DNA of 64,000 bases from the NCBI GenBank assembly GCA_035771165.1, contig JAWNZC010000254.1, positions 915,001 through 979,000 of the forward strand. Direction: 5' to 3'. This DNA is from Paragorgia papillata (taxonomy: Eukaryota; Cnidaria; Anthozoa; Scleralcyonacea; Coralliidae). Shown here one piece after another: positions 27,801-39,312 of the stretch. The position numbers and the translations under genes were made by a program. A model generated the notes under the pieces. That model saw only the letters and a program-made list of their open reading frames with translations, did no database searches and was not told the origin of the DNA. How positions within the stretch are numbered: the stretch's first letter is position 1; every line of letters starts with the position of its first letter.

Positions 27801-30800
27801 TCTGCTTGAAACGTCAGTATTTCGTTATCAAAACTATTTTCGACTGTTTACCATCTTATCACTTTACTCTATCTAAAACATTTGCCTGCACAGCAGGGTT
27901 TAAAACTTTTGATGTACGATTCTTTGGTTTGCGAGATAACATGGCCCCGTTGGCTATCGTGAGTTTTGGACTTTGATACGTTAAGTTGACTCAAAGAAGT
28001 TTAGGGGGGGTTGGAAATTGTGGTCGTGTGCGGCTTGGGTTATCTATGTTACGACAAGAGCGTATTGGAATGTGGCTTGCTTGCCTAGCCCACTATAGCC
28101 CAGTCTGGTCTGCCATGGTCCAGCCTAGCCCACTATAACCCAATCTGGTCTGCCATGGTCCATCCTAGCCCACTATAGCCCAGTCTGGTCTACCATTGTC
28201 CATCCTAGCCCACTATAGCCCAGTCTGGTCTACCATGGTCCATCCTAGCCCACTATAGCCCAGTCTGGTCTACCATGGTCCATCCTAGCCCACTATAGCC
28301 CAGTCTGGTCTACCATGGTCCATCCTAGCCCACTATAGCCCAGTCTGGTCTACCATGGTCCATCCTAGCCCACTATAGCCCAATCTGGTCTACCATGGTC
28401 CAGCCTAGCCCACTATAGCCCAGTCTGGTCTACCATGGTCCATCCTAGCCCACTATAGCCCAGTCTGGTCTACCATGGTCCATCCTAGCCCACTATAGCC
28501 CAGTCTGGTCTACCATGGTCCAGCCTAGCCCACTATAGCCCAGTCTGGTCTACCATGGTCCAGCCTAGCCCACTATAACCCAATCTGGTCTGCCATGGTC
28601 CATCCTAGCCCACTATAGCCCAATCTGGTCTACCATGGTCGAGCCTAGCCCACCATAACCCAGTCTGGTCTACCATGGTCTAGCCTAGCCCACTATAGCC
28701 CAGTCTGGTCTACCATGGTCCATCCTAGCCCACTATAACCCAGTCTGGTCTACCATGGTCCATCCTAGCCCACTATAGCCCAGTCTGGTCTACCATGGTC
28801 CATCCTAGCCCACTATAGCCCAGTCTGGTCTACCATGGTCCAGCCTAGCCCACTATAGCCCAATCTGGTCTACCATGGTCCAGCCTAGCCCACTATAGCC
28901 CAGTCTGGTCTACCATGGTCCATCCTAACCCACTATAACCCAGTCTGGTCTACCATGGTCCATCCTAGCCCACCATAGCGCAATCTGGTCTACCATTGTC
29001 CAGCCTAGCCCACTATAGCCCAGTCTGGTCTACCATGGTCCATCCTAGCCCACCATAGCGCAATCTGGTCTACCATTGTCCAGCCTAGCCCACTATAACA
29101 TAGGCAAGTCTAGCCCACTATAGGCTGACCTGTTCCATGCACGTAACTTGATCTATCACGGTCCAGGCTAGCCTGCTATAACCCCGATCTGGTCTACCAT
29201 AGTCCAGCCTAGCTTACTATGGCTCAACAATAAGGAAATATAAGTTCTACAAATTGTTAAAAGAAACTCGTTGGAGATTCGTGATCAATTAATCTCCGAG
29301 CAACAGCCTCCGTAACTGAATGAGGTTAGAACCATATAGTTAGAACGCTGGCGATTCCCAAAGCCAGGATTTCGCTTCTCAGCAGGCAGTACTTGGAATT
29401 GCATGCTCCGGGTCGGGTCTTAAAATATAAATTTGTCATCCAGACGATTATCTTTCATTGACTTTAATTGGTCATTAGGACAGTACGATAGCTAAAGTTC
29501 CTCACACCTTCTCCAGATGTGCTTTAGAATTTCAGATATTTTGAAATGCTTTCAAGCAATCATTCTACCATATATCGCTTTACCTGACAACTACATACAT
29601 GTGTTGATAAACGGAAAGGCACAATTTCTAACAGAAGCGAATAAACATTGAGTATTTATCAATAAATAGGTCAGAATACATGCTGCTGTCAATCTGTTTC
29701 CTTCAGTGTTTACTTTTGCAATGTCCTTTATCAGGGCCGGACTAAGACTGTGGGGGGCCAGGGGCCACATTTTTGTGGGGGCCCTTTTCCAATTCCAATC
29801 GGTCTTACAAATTACAATATAATAAAATAAAGACACTGAATCACTGGTGTTCACCAAAGAACCCTTTATATATTACGGCTCAGAAATACGTTTTACAAAA
29901 CACTGAGATACGTCGTGCAAAAAATAACTTTGAACAAACAGAAACGTTAGTAACTTAGTATTAATTGGGTTGTTAAATAAAATACTCCAAAATGTGGGGG
30001 GCCCCAAATGTGGGGGGCCCGGGGCCCAGGCCCCGGTGGCCCCGCCCTTAATCCGCCGCTGTCCTTTATCGACCTTCTTGCCAACATAAGCTAACATCGT
30101 GTGTGCAGGTTATTTTTAGAAAGATGTATTAGATTACGTGACCGCGGACATGAAGGAACATGGTCTTAGAAAGTTACGATATAATTTATTTTTATCAAAA
30201 AGCATGAGATTTCTAGAAGGTTCACAAACGACGTGTAAAGGGTAAAATTATTGTTTAAATATAAGAGTATAGCAACCAAATAGACTTCTCACGCTAAACT
30301 ACAACATAAATTACAACTGTTATGACCTTGAAAAACAAAATCGGCAATGTGATGAGAGGCAGACGAAACTCTACTAACACGGAAACAACTTTGGTCAAAC
30401 CCACGACATTAACATATATCATCATTCTTGCACATAGCAGTATATAATGTCATCAACCTACGTTCAAGTCATGCGAGTCCCAGTAGATGAATAGTTAAAG
30501 CATCTCATTGGTGATCAGAAGGTTGTGGTCATTCCGAACTCCTTCGCATGAATACTGTTAGCAGTTAGCTATCAATAGATATGTATATCTAGGGTTAAGG
30601 CAAATATAATTTTCCCTGCAGGAGTACAGGAAGCTGTGTTCTCCGTTTGGTAAATGTGACTTAATCTAAATGTTTGCTGTAGTAGGCTTCAAGTACTAGT
30701 TAGTCATTCTCATTTGGTCTTATCTGATAGACAGTAGTCAGGAGATTCATTATATGTTTTATCTTCGTATCCATCATATATGCTTGGATTTAATTAGGCC

Positions 30801-33800
30801 AATTGGCCTGGAATGGTCTGATACCTAGTGGTAATCACCGTCCTAAAAGACCGCATGAGATAATATTCGGTATCTCGTGAGAGACGCTCAGCTACAGTTT
30901 AAGTCGTTCACTCACACGCTTTCCTTCCTTTGTTCCTTCCTTTCTTCCTTCCTCCTTCCTTCACTCCTTGCTTGCTTCCTCCTTCCTTCACTCCTTGCTT
31001 GCTTCCTTCCTTCCTTCCTTCCTTCCTTCCTTCCTTCCTTCCTTCCTTCCTTCCTTCCTCCCTTCCTTCCTTCCCTCCTTCCTTCCTTCCCTCCTTCCTT
31101 CCTTCCTTCCTTCCTTTGTTCCTTCCTTCCTTCCTTCCCTCCTTCCTTCCTTCCTTCCTTCCTTCCTTCCTTCCTTCCTTCCTTCCCTCCATCTTTTCTT
31201 TCTTTCTTCCTTCCTTCCTTTGTTCCTTTGTTCCTTCCTTCCTTCCTCCCTCCCTCCCTCCCTCCTTCCTTCCTTCCTTCCTTCCTTCCTTCCTTCCTTC
31301 CTTCCTTCCTTCCCTCCTTCCTTCCTTCCTTTGTTCCTTTGTTCCTTCCTTCCTTCCTTCCCTCCTTCCTTCCTTCCTTCCTTCCTTCCTTCCTTCCTTC
31401 CTTCCTTCCTTCCTTCCCTCCATCTTTTCTTCCTTTCTTCATTCCTTCCTTATTTTTTCTTTCCTTCGTTCCTTCTTCCCATCCTTTCTTTCTTTCTTCT
31501 TCTCCTCCTTCCTTCCTTTGTCCATTCCTCCCTCTACTCCTTTCTCTTTTCATTCCTTCCCTCTTTTTTCCTTTTCTTCCCTCTATCCTTCTTTCTTTCC
31601 TTTCTTCTTTCTTTCCTTTCTTCCTTCTTTTTTTCCCTTCCTGATCCTTCCTTCTTCTCTCCCTCCTCCCTCTTTTCTTCCTTCCTTCCCTCCTTCCTTT
31701 AATTCTTTCTTTTTTCCATTGACATCAAACCAAACTAAATTCCTCCAGTACTCGATCGTGACCATTGCTCTAACAACTGAGTCACAGTCGTGAATACTCA
31801 ATCACATGCATTTCTCCTCTAAATAACTACCGGAAGACAACTCATTATCATATCAAGTAGAGGCGACTGACAAGTGTTTTTAGCGCCTTGCAGAATACTC
31901 TTCTCTAAATACAGTAAAGTACACCCCTAGCTCTTCTTTTTAATTCTTTCTCCCATCTTTCTGGCTCGGCTCATATAAACACTAGATGAAAATTAATTAT
32001 AAGTAATAACATGACTTGAGGGAAATTAGCGATTAAATTTCCCCGCCGCTGAGGGAAGATTTGTGAAAGCCCGAGGACTTTTACAAATCTTCCCGAGGCA
32101 AAGGGGAAATTTAATCGCTAATTTCCCGAAAAGTCATGGTATTATAGTTTGTAATATTATGATCGCCGAGGAAAACTTTGAGAATCTTACCGACAGGAAA
32201 TTTACACGGTTGATGAGAGAAGTTGCATCTAATTTTCCCGTGCATGTTGATGAGGGAAAATATATGCAAGCGGGAAATTTAGAAGAAGACAAAGGGATTT
32301 CTTTGTCTTCTAATTTTCCCTCATCAACATGCACGAGAAAATTAGAAGACAAAGGAAAAATTTCCCTCTTGCATGAGCGATTAGGAAAATACGAGGTTTA
32401 CATTCCCTCGGAGAACAAAAGAATCCGAGGCGATCATGGTATTACAAGAAATAATAGCATAAGCAAGATCTCAACAAAGCAGGCTATAGCTCGGGTACCC
32501 AGGCTGGCTTGCTCCCATATAAACACCCTTTAGTCAGCTGTTCAAGATGTATCGGACGTGATGCAATTAATATCAAGTCGTAGATTTACATAAACTGCGT
32601 TGAACAGAATGGGATTTTCTCCGAGGTCAGAATTAACTGTGAATTGCTCGGTGTGTCATCATTCGACTCTGTACGTATAAACCGAAACCCTGGTTTGCGG
32701 AAGGAGGCCATGCATTCATAGTCCGCGTGATTCGTTTGTGAAGCTCATTGAAACCGTGGCACCCCCTGGAGTTTCGAACAGCCATTAAACGAATTAGCTT
32801 GTCGCTTTTCAACACATAAACGTTCTGAGGAATTTGTTAAAAAAATAAGAAAAACCGCACACGAAATCCAGAGCACGAAACCGTCAGTTCACGACGGAAC
32901 GGAAAAACCAGAAGGTCAATGTCAGAAAAATAGGTTTAACGACGTAGAACGCTTTTTACGACAACAAGGAAAAACAACATCAACTAACTTTACTCTGTCC
33001 GTTCACAGCTGGTTAAAACACTACGTAAGGCATATGATTTCTCTTGAATCCATGACAAATGTATTTTTAATGGAGTTGGTTTAAAGTTTTTCTGCTATAT
33101 ACTTTTCGTGTTTTTCGCCTCGGTAATACTTAAACAGCCGATTAAACTGAGACGATATTCATTAGTAAAGAAATGTGCGCCCAATAGCATGTTGCGCGCT
33201 TTTGGCGACATGTTGCGTCGAAATTCTTGTGCTCATTTTGCGTATTTTCGAAGAAGGACAGGCCAAATCCAAGCACTTAAACACGATTCAGCGCAATGTC
33301 TGTATATTAAGCCTCTTAGGGGCTGGACAAGTAAGCGGGACGGGACGTTTTTCATCCCGGGTTTATATGAAAATGTTTTTAGGCGGAAATTGCGGTCGGG
33401 GACGTTTCACAACAACACAGCTAGAAAGTTGTAACCGCAGAATAATAGAGAAATAGACAGAATTTGACGTATTATGAAGAGCTTCTGTCATCTTACTAGC
33501 CGTTATCACCTGTTTGTATCAAATAAACAGCTTAAAAATACGAATAAATACTCGAAACGGTATCCGGCAAACGCATTATCAGTATATAAACGAAAAAATA
33601 TAGTAGCAATATCCCGCTTAAGGTCCAAACATCCCGTTTCACCTTCCATGTAAAACAGTACCTTAACTAGGCGCATGTGGTTTAGCCTTCGTTTTAACCT
33701 TCCGATATCCTAGCTAATGACTAAAGCGTAAAGAAGTAGCTATAGCTATTTTGGATTGTCTTACTCTATTCCTCGTCATGTTGGTTTTAGAATGCGCTTA

Positions 33801-36800
33801 ATACTTTAATCTTCTATCTTTATCTGTTTACTTCAACGCTTATTGCATCACCGTTGATTGCGTGCACAATCTTCGCGGAATTTCCCGTTAAAAATCACGC
33901 CGCAAAATTATCGCCCAGCCGAGGAAGTAAGTTCATGGCATTCGACGTATATATATTGAAACGGTCGTTGATTAAAAAAAACACGTTTGCTGTAACATCG
34001 CAAAAAAACGCGTTTTTAAATAGCATTGAAGATACGTTGGCGGCGCGAGTCGCTATAGTTGAGAACTGAGAAGGCACTCGAGAAAACTGATAATATAAAC
34101 CGATTATAAACAAATTGAGCCGAATAACTGCGTCTTATACACTTCAAACTTCCGTCAAGGGATCATATCTCGAGCCTTGCGCGCAATGAAGTCTTTAAAG
34201 CCTTTATTGACCATGAAAGGACGTAGGAATGTTATGACCTTACTTCAAAATGCATTGCTGAACGTCTGATGCTGAACTATAATAGGACGAACTTTGGCTT
34301 GGCAGCCTGCCGAAGACCCAGAACCGGAAGAATACAAAGATTGTAAATAAGGATCGCGATTTTGTCTCCTTTTGACACATGCGTTTAAATAGATTGACTT
34401 ACGAATGGATGGACCGTTTGTTCAGAGCAGTATAAGGTTCAATACTTTGGTGTGTCATCCATTCAATCGCATACGCCAGCGTGTGAAAAATCGCGGTACA
34501 AATGGGCCTTTAGTTTTATCATTGCGACAGAAGGCCTTAAATACGGAGTTATTGTACACCACAAGTCTATAAAACTAGCGCAAAATAGACAAATCCGACA
34601 TAAAATAGACAGATCCAGAAGAAGATAATGATTGCAATATATAAGCAACTCGCCATGTCATCAGCAAGTACTACTGATGCTCCTACAATATTAAGAATAA
34701 CTACCACTAAAAACAAACTCCGTTATTACTTTCTTGACAAACTTACTTGTATTGACCATCTAGAAGATTTGTTTTGCCTAAACTGTAAATTTCTATTGAA
34801 TTGTAAATGTATTTCTACTTAACTATAGTCTACTTAACATTATTTTTTCCCTGTATGTATATATAGTGTATTCTGTTTAGTATATCATTTTGTAATTATT
34901 GTTATATTTTGAGGAGTACGAGTAATGATTTATTTAACGTCGTTAAACACAGGATGTGGTTGCCCAATCATCCGAGCCAGAGGCTCATGATTAAAGTGCA
35001 CGACATAAGCTAAGAGCTAAGTGTGGATTGAGGGCCGTATGTTAGATAACCTTGTTGGTTAATACGTCTTTTCCCACGTGAAATGCAGTTTTATTCTATT
35101 CTAGAGTTTCACTCTTGCGACATAAGCCCCCTTACACTATCGTAATAGTATTGTACACTACAAAACCAGCTCAAGTTGTAATTCAAAATAGTCTTGCCCT
35201 GGCATTATTAGGAATTCAGTAGCAATGTTCTACGATGGGCTATTATTAACTTTGCATGGTTTCACCACAGAGTCAATTCCAAACAGTCGAACAGACGACT
35301 CAACAAGTCTGATATATCATTCGTATGAAACTAATTTTAGAGATATGCATCATATGTTCTCTCGACGACTATACGCTAATCTTTAACACGGATGTGCAGG
35401 GTTTTACACTTCGCATTATAAACAACTCTATATGTACCATTTAGTAATTCTTTTTGTTCCTGCTTGTTCATTTATTTTAAGTCATCCAGTAAGTCGCCTG
35501 GCTGAGAGGGGATATATTCATTTCTTTTTAACTCCTTCCTGTCCGTATTGGTCTTTTATTCTTGGTGTTTTATTCTGGCTAAGGCCAGACGATTTTTATT
35601 CACCTCTGGGGAAGCCCTCGGACAGGAATGAGTTATAAACTATCTCTCTAACTCTTTCCTGTCCGAATTGGTCTTTAGTATTTTATTCTGGCTAACGCCA
35701 GACGATTTTATTCACCTCTGGGGAAGCCCTCGGACAGGAATGAACTCCAAGCTTCGTTGAATTACGATTCCAGATATGAGTCAAATAAAATAATCGTTCT
35801 GTTTGCAAGTGGTCGCGTCGCGTCCAGCTTTCTTTCTAATCGTTTTGCAAGACATCTTTTATCACTCCGCGCTTATAACATGGCCTCAAGGCTATAATTT
35901 TGATGTTTATTAGCTCTACGAGATGACAGAGAGGCGTTTGAACGAACCGGTTGTGTCATCATGCCTTGGAAAACAAACACAAGCACCAGAGGGTCATCGT
36001 AAGAGAAAACGCAAGCCTATTTATAACATTCAATACTAGAGTGTACAATACAAAACCCAGAGTGGTTTACTAGAAACCTAGACACAAGATCTAATGTGGC
36101 TTACCTGGGTATTCCTCGTACTCTCCGATAAATCTTTTCGTCAGAAAACGCACCGTCAGAGCTAAGGAATTAATAAAACGATTTCTCAGATGGGATATAG
36201 TCTGGATATTCGTAGTGGGGTTAGGCAAGCAGATTTAAATCGCAGATGAATTAGGTTTTGAGGTGTGCCTAAATTTGACTTTAATATCGTTATCTTGCCC
36301 AAAGGAGTTGTTAAGTAAGCTATTTGGGAAAACCATTGCCGTGTTGTTTACATTAATGCGCACCTGAAGCCGTGTGGTTCCACTAGTTGCGCGCATATTC
36401 TAGTTGATGTACGCAAGAAGCGCATTCGAAAAACGCAACGCTCCAACCATGCGCGTCTCGTCAAAATCAAACGTCTACCCTCGCTTACTTATCGCGTTGT
36501 GCCTAAACCACATTTCGCTCGTTTGAATTGCTTTGTTCCTTCCTGTTCTTTGATTGAAAGATAAACTTTTAGGGCAAATTAATTAAACAATTGAACATAA
36601 TTTACATCCAGCGTAAACAATGCGATTCTACTTCGAGATGGGCAAAAAGGAGTCATCCTAGAACATCAGAACCCTCTTCTTTGTTTTCGATTTCATCGGT
36701 AGCGTCTGAGCGATGTTCGTGTCTTGCAATCTTGTGTTTTTTCGATGTATGGCGTATGAGATTCTGACGCTCGTACGTTATGGGCTCTGTCGCCAGAACA

Positions 36801-36885
36801 TACCTGATTTTCCAACTTTTCTTTGCCCCAGAACAACTAGGCGTACATCTGGGCTATCAAGGCTTGAGTTGCCACTGCTAGACAT
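21888..36885 (-). CDS. Atypical Ras-like small GTPase, RASL11/RASL12/RERG group, 5 exons
   Basis: Exons in transcript order: 36885-36804, 36161-36105, 23713-23634, 23279-23084, 22144-21888; phases agree and give 223 aa. P-loop GQRKVGKS (20-27) continues ALTVRFLTKRFIGEY, the wording of RASL11/12. NKKD (129-132) and the G5 LSA (158-160, after GCLFFE) are intact, and WGEGFAVTYSITDR (87-100) aligns with RERG/RASL11. Switch I reads EEYPER where Ras has DPTxE, so the effector/Mg Thr is missing; the DTAGQ motif reads DITLK (68-72), without the Gly and catalytic Gln. There is no C-terminal CaaX box but a basic tail, as in RASL/RERG proteins. Intron 2 is 12.4 kb and full of repeats. It may bind nucleotide without normal hydrolysis; this is inference. 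Exons 1-2 are short and rest on homology plus splice sites. Confidence 0.86.
22205..23058 (-). repeat. 59-bp satellite made of a tRNA D-arm/A-box fragment
   Basis: About 14.5 units of exactly 59 bp. On the minus strand each contains TAGCTCAGTTGATAGAGTG, the D-arm and internal Pol III A box of a tRNA, then a unique stretch with ATCAAAGATTGTGAGTTGGA, resembling a degraded B-box region (GGTTCGA). It fills the last intron of the RASL gene, with the A boxes in the gene's sense direction. Units differ by a few bases (GAGCT/GAACT). Confidence 0.88.
23408..23622. repeat. 32-bp tandem repeat
   Basis: About 6.6 units of TTGATTACAATGCCAATAAG followed by CAATCAAGGTTA; lies in RASL intron 3 just after the exon-3 donor. 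Confidence 0.9.
23771..24310. repeat. TTAAC-ended palindromic satellite, subfamily 2 (about 4 units)
   Basis: Same unit as 18904-19595, same orientation. Within RASL intron 2. Confidence 0.9.
24463..24508. repeat. Copy of the sequence flanking the 61.6-kb MITE (unoccupied site)
   Basis: TCTGTTACATTACACCAAGC TCGCAAACGTAC matches the right flank of the element at 61635-62072, and TCTGT also matches its left flank, so this looks like the corresponding empty site. Confidence 0.55.
24735..24995. repeat. 41-bp tandem repeat
   Basis: About 6 units of AAGTCAAGCTCAGACCACGC followed by TGACAAGACTTTGATGAGCGC. Confidence 0.93.
25415..25729 (+). mobile_element. Short foldback carrying an ETS-like site and a zinc-finger-like 5' exon
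   Basis: Ends are 22-bp inverted repeats with one mismatch (core GATAATCCGTTTCAAATC; 25415-25436 and 25708-25729). Inside, ACCGGAAGT (25481-25489) precedes ATG 25517 and a 65-codon frame with YVCRCCNSSF, DLLGEKS and ENILSRF. C-x-C-C...F...LxGxKS resembles the N-terminal half of ZAD-like zinc-binding modules that I recall from invertebrate repeat families. It looks like an internally deleted transposon keeping a promoter and first exon; low certainty. Confidence 0.4.
25730..26774. other. RASL intron 2, unrecognised sequence
   Basis: I see no exon or repeat family. Two overlapping frames near 26359-26737 on opposite strands have no motif; the GKT tripeptide in the minus frame is not a P-loop. 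Confidence 0.5.
26775..27075 (-). mobile_element. 5S-rRNA-derived SINE, copy A (near complete)
   Basis: On the minus strand the 5' part reads TTAGTACTTGGATGGGTGAC CGTCTGGGAATAACCCCG, i.e. the 3' half of 5S rRNA with its internal promoter region. Then come a conserved core (GTTGGTCTCTCCTGTGCTTC ... CCTCCCTCCGTAAAATCAAC) and a tail CTTATGTCGTGCACTTT ... GGCTCGGATGATTGGGCAAC ending in AACGACGTTAAATAAA. It lies in RASL intron 2, sense. Confidence 0.83.
27105..27165. repeat. Isolated core of the TTAAC palindromic family
   Basis: CACTCTGACTAATGCCAGAC GATTTTATATACTCGTCA with short arms different from the other subfamilies. A smaller remnant of the same core is at 25076-25098. Confidence 0.6.
27400..27885. 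repeat. GAAACGTCAG-family, four tandem ~120-bp units
   Basis: CTCTGATGAAGGACTCTGCT TGAAACGTCAGTATTTCG ... CACTGCCTACACAACACTC repeated four times, preceded by a short inverted segment (27400-27440). The 176-codon frame 27446-27976 follows from the ~120-bp (40-codon) period. Confidence 0.9.
28080..29225. repeat. 40-bp satellite
   Basis: About 28 units of CATCCTAGCCCACTATAGCC followed by CAGTCTGGTCTACCATGGTC, degenerating at the right edge. Within RASL intron 2. Uniform units suggest recent homogenisation. Confidence 0.97.
29226..29731. other. Unrecognised intronic sequence
   Basis: No exon, tandem repeat or element seen. Confidence 0.5.
29732..30061. mobile_element. hAT-type MITE with 8-bp target duplication
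   Basis: 330-bp element starting CAGGGCCGGACTAAG and ending CTTAATCCGCCGCTG, hence imperfect terminal inverted repeats of CAGnGnCGGAnTAAG type. Exact 8-bp direct repeats TCCTTTAT flank it (29724-29731, 30062-30069). Subterminal GGGGCC/CCCCGG blocks are typical of such hAT derivatives. No transposase is encoded. Confidence 0.88.
30070..30905. other. Unrecognised intronic sequence
   Basis: AT-rich, no exon or repeat recognised. Confidence 0.5.
30920..31705. repeat. (CCTT)n array
   Basis: CCTT/CCCT tetramers with recurring TTTGTTCC and CCCTCCATCTTTTCTT punctuation, decaying rightwards. On the transcribed RASL strand this is AAGG, so purine- and G-rich in the sense direction. Confidence 0.96.
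31995..32420. mobile_element. Two adjacent foldbacks rich in TTTCCC/GGGAAA
   Basis: First palindrome 31999-32140: GGGAAATTAGCGATTAAATT mirrored around CCCGAGGACTTTTAC. Second 32230-32345: TTTTCCCGTGCATGTTGATG mirrored by CATCAACATGCACGAGAAAA. The 156-codon frame through them is a by-product. Confidence 0.7.
32421..34925. other. RASL intron 2, mostly unrecognised
   Basis: Frames at 33108-33434 and 33854-34069 show no family motif. No splice-bounded exon with recognisable homology found. 34630-34920 resembles a decayed retroelement tail but cannot be assigned. Confidence 0.4.
34926..35025 (-). mobile_element. Orphan 3' tail of the 5S-derived SINE
   Basis: Matches only the tail of copy A (TTTATTTAACGTCGTTAAAC ... 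CACGACATAAGCTAAG) without the 5S-like head, as expected for a 5'-truncated SINE or a partner LINE 3' end. Confidence 0.7.
35520..35750. repeat. TTAAC-ended palindromic repeat, subfamily 3, two units
   Basis: AACTCCTTCCTGTCCGTATT ... TCTGGCTAAGGCCAGACGAT TTTTATTCACCTCTGGGGAA ... CGGACAGGAATGAGTTA, twice. Arms differ from subfamilies 1 and 2 but the core is shared. Confidence 0.85.
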
Positions 36886-37000
36886 GTCTTCTTCCTTCAC
36901 ACAGGAACACACAGTTGTGAGACGTGCTCTCGCTCTGCACTAATTCGTAAATAGAGTCGTCTGAGTGACTACACTCTCTGGTCAAACCCTCTGATCCGCT
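36886..37000 (-). promoter_or_regulatory. Putative 5' UTR/promoter side of the RASL-like gene
   Basis: Inferred only from position next to the start codon at 36885. No TATA box or strong motif recognised. Confidence 0.3.
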
Positions 37001-38830
37001 GTGTCTTGCTGAGTGGCTGCAGGTCATTGGGAACCAAGGCAAGCGATGATAGATCTTGACTACGTAAGCTAATCTCTCCAGAACCAGTTTAGCATTGCCC
37101 TTTGACTTTGCTCAAACATAGTTCCACTGGTTTTTTTCCAACATTTTGGGCGGCTTTTGGTTTGGATTAAAAAACCCGTTGGTATTTCTGCTATGTTGTC
37201 AGCCTGTTTGGATAACCCTCATCTGATATATACACAGGTCAAAAATGGCTTGCCATGACCAGATTGTATCTCGCTTCACTGATTTCTCCTTTTTTTGGCC
37301 TAGAGCAAAAAATGAACTGGGCAGAAGTAGCGTGTGAGACGCGTAAGAGATCTGGGAACGAGATTGAACTTCGCAGTTTTTGCTCTTTGCGAATTATATT
37401 GTTTTAATTTGGCAAGATTAGGGAACGTTCAACATTTCCCAATGAAAGATATAAATAAAAAAATTTTTGGGTTAATGGCCAGAGGATATTTGTAGGCCCC
37501 TACCCCCCTTCGTGTTTTTCTTATTTAATCAAAAGGTAAAAGGGACGCATTGTAGTGAATTGAATTAATCCTATAGAGGGCCTGTGGCGGTAATAACAAA
37601 GCTACAAAGGGCACCACGACAGCGAGATATCCAGTTAGGGTCGACCCAATGCAATGTAATGATCTATACTTTGTTGTTGATTATTTATATAGAGCTGAAT
37701 TTATCGTTCAACAGTTCAGTTGATTGCTCTTTTGCTTCGTTTTGTTGACAATGGGCTCCTTTTGACCAGGACTCTTGTTAATAACAAGACACCTGGCGAG
37801 GCGTTCACTCTGGCTACTGCAAAATCACAGTGCTATAATATAGTATAGGTGAAGGTGTTTTGCAATCATATACATGCACAGGTTGTTACATGCAGACATG
37901 CAGTGCTAAGATCTAAAGTCTATTAAACACATTGGTCACAGACAAAAGTCAAAACACAATCCAATTCTCCGATAGAAAACACAATTTGCAATAACAAAAC
38001 ACGATTGCCTGTATTTATTAACGTATTTCCACACATGTACTCAGCGTTCATACGTCGAGTCTCTTCGTACAATACAACTATTAACAGCGTGTGCGATTGT
38101 AAGTAATAGATACAGCATGAGCAGCCGAGCTGTATCTGATTTACAAGGCGAGCTGCAAGCGAGCCGTAGTAAATCAGATACAGCTCGGATGCGAATGCTG
38201 TATCTTTCTTAAAATACAAATGCATCTAAGTAATCAAGTTCACCAACTATTTTGGGAATACGGTCTGTTTTAGCCGAGAAAATCGAAGCTAAAGTTTATG
38301 TAAATCAGGACGATGCTGTATCCGATTTACAACCACTGCTACGGTATTGATTTCTTTTGAATTTTCGTCATGAATTATTGAGTATTTTAAGTGTATATAA
38401 TATCAAGATACTTGCCAGCGACATTACTGACCAATAACTATGTCTGTGAACACACCGAAAACACATCCGAGACGAGAAAGGGCACTCAGTCGAAAAGAAA
38501 GAAGGCACATGCAGTCATTGCACTGGTCACATGCATAGATATATAGTCACATGCCTCAGTTTCGCGAAGCTTGGTCAATATAACGCGTCGCAAAAAAATA
38601 AAAATAATCGCGAAACCTATAGACTCGTCTACCTGCGGTAGCCGGAGTAACTAGCTTACCCATCTTATCTCAGGCCTGAAAGAATGCTTATTGCCTTTGT
38701 GGTAAAAAAAATTGGAAACTTCTAATGGAGGATACTGGTTATTGACGTTGAGTTAAGTTAGTCTGACGTATAAGGTCTTAGATTTGCACGTCATTCGCGA
38801 GTACGCGGTTGCGCTGAGCCGTGAACTTGG
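37001..38830. other. Intergenic, mostly unrecognised; palindrome at 38108-38207
   Basis: The palindrome CGAGCTGTATCTGATTTACA mirrored at about 38168-38188 is of the 'GCAGCCGAG...TATC' type seen also at 42340-42410 and 51310-51400 (CACGAGGCGATAGCCGAGTG). No exon is recognised. Confidence 0.45.
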
Positions 38831-38834
38831 CCGA

Positions 38835-39085
38835 AGTGTTGTCGGTGGCACGTACAGTGGTTAGAGCACGCGTCTTCTATCTTTTTTTCCCCTTCTCGGC
38901 TCAGCTATCATGCAGATTAAAATTTCACCTTGGCCCGAGAAGTGTGGCTACAACTTTATACTTTTTTCCGGGTACTCCAGTTTCCTCTTGTAGTAACATG
39001 CACTGGATCAATGAGGGATGGTCCTTACTGGATCTCTAGAGAGAACAGTTTAGATATGACTGATAGAGTTATCCAGTATAAATAA
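38835..39085 (+). mobile_element. Possible tRNA-derived SINE
   Basis: GGTGGCACGTACAGTGGTTAGAGCACGCG looks like a tRNA D-arm/A-box region, followed by a body with CCGGGTACTCCAGTTTCCTC and a tail ATAGAGTTATCCAGTATAAA TAAAGTT. The B box is not clear. Confidence 0.45.
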
Positions 39086-39312
39086 AGTTAAAAAGTAGAG
39101 TGATGTGTAGGCAGTGTTTTAGAGAGAGCAAAGTGAAAAGATGGTAAACTGCTGAGAATAGTTTTGATAACGAAATACTGACGTTTCAAGCAGAGTCCTT
39201 CATCAGAGTAAAAAGTAGAGTGTTGTGTAGGCAGTGTTTTAGATAGAGCAAAGTGAAAAGATGACAAACTGCCGAGAATAGTTTTGATAACGAAATACTG
39301 ACGTTTCAAGCC
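39086..39312. repeat. GAAACGTCAG-family, two inverted-orientation units
   Basis: Two ~120-bp units on the minus strand. Flanked on both sides by GTTTAGATATGACTGA and AGAGTTATC (39048 and 39312), a possible duplicated target or SINE tail. Confidence 0.8.

Noticed and set aside
27446..27976. 176-codon frame
   Set aside because: Caused by four ~120-bp GAAACGTCAG-family units whose length is a multiple of three.
33108..33434. 108-codon frame as a gene
   Set aside because: No recognisable motif, no splice context, a second overlapping frame of similar length.
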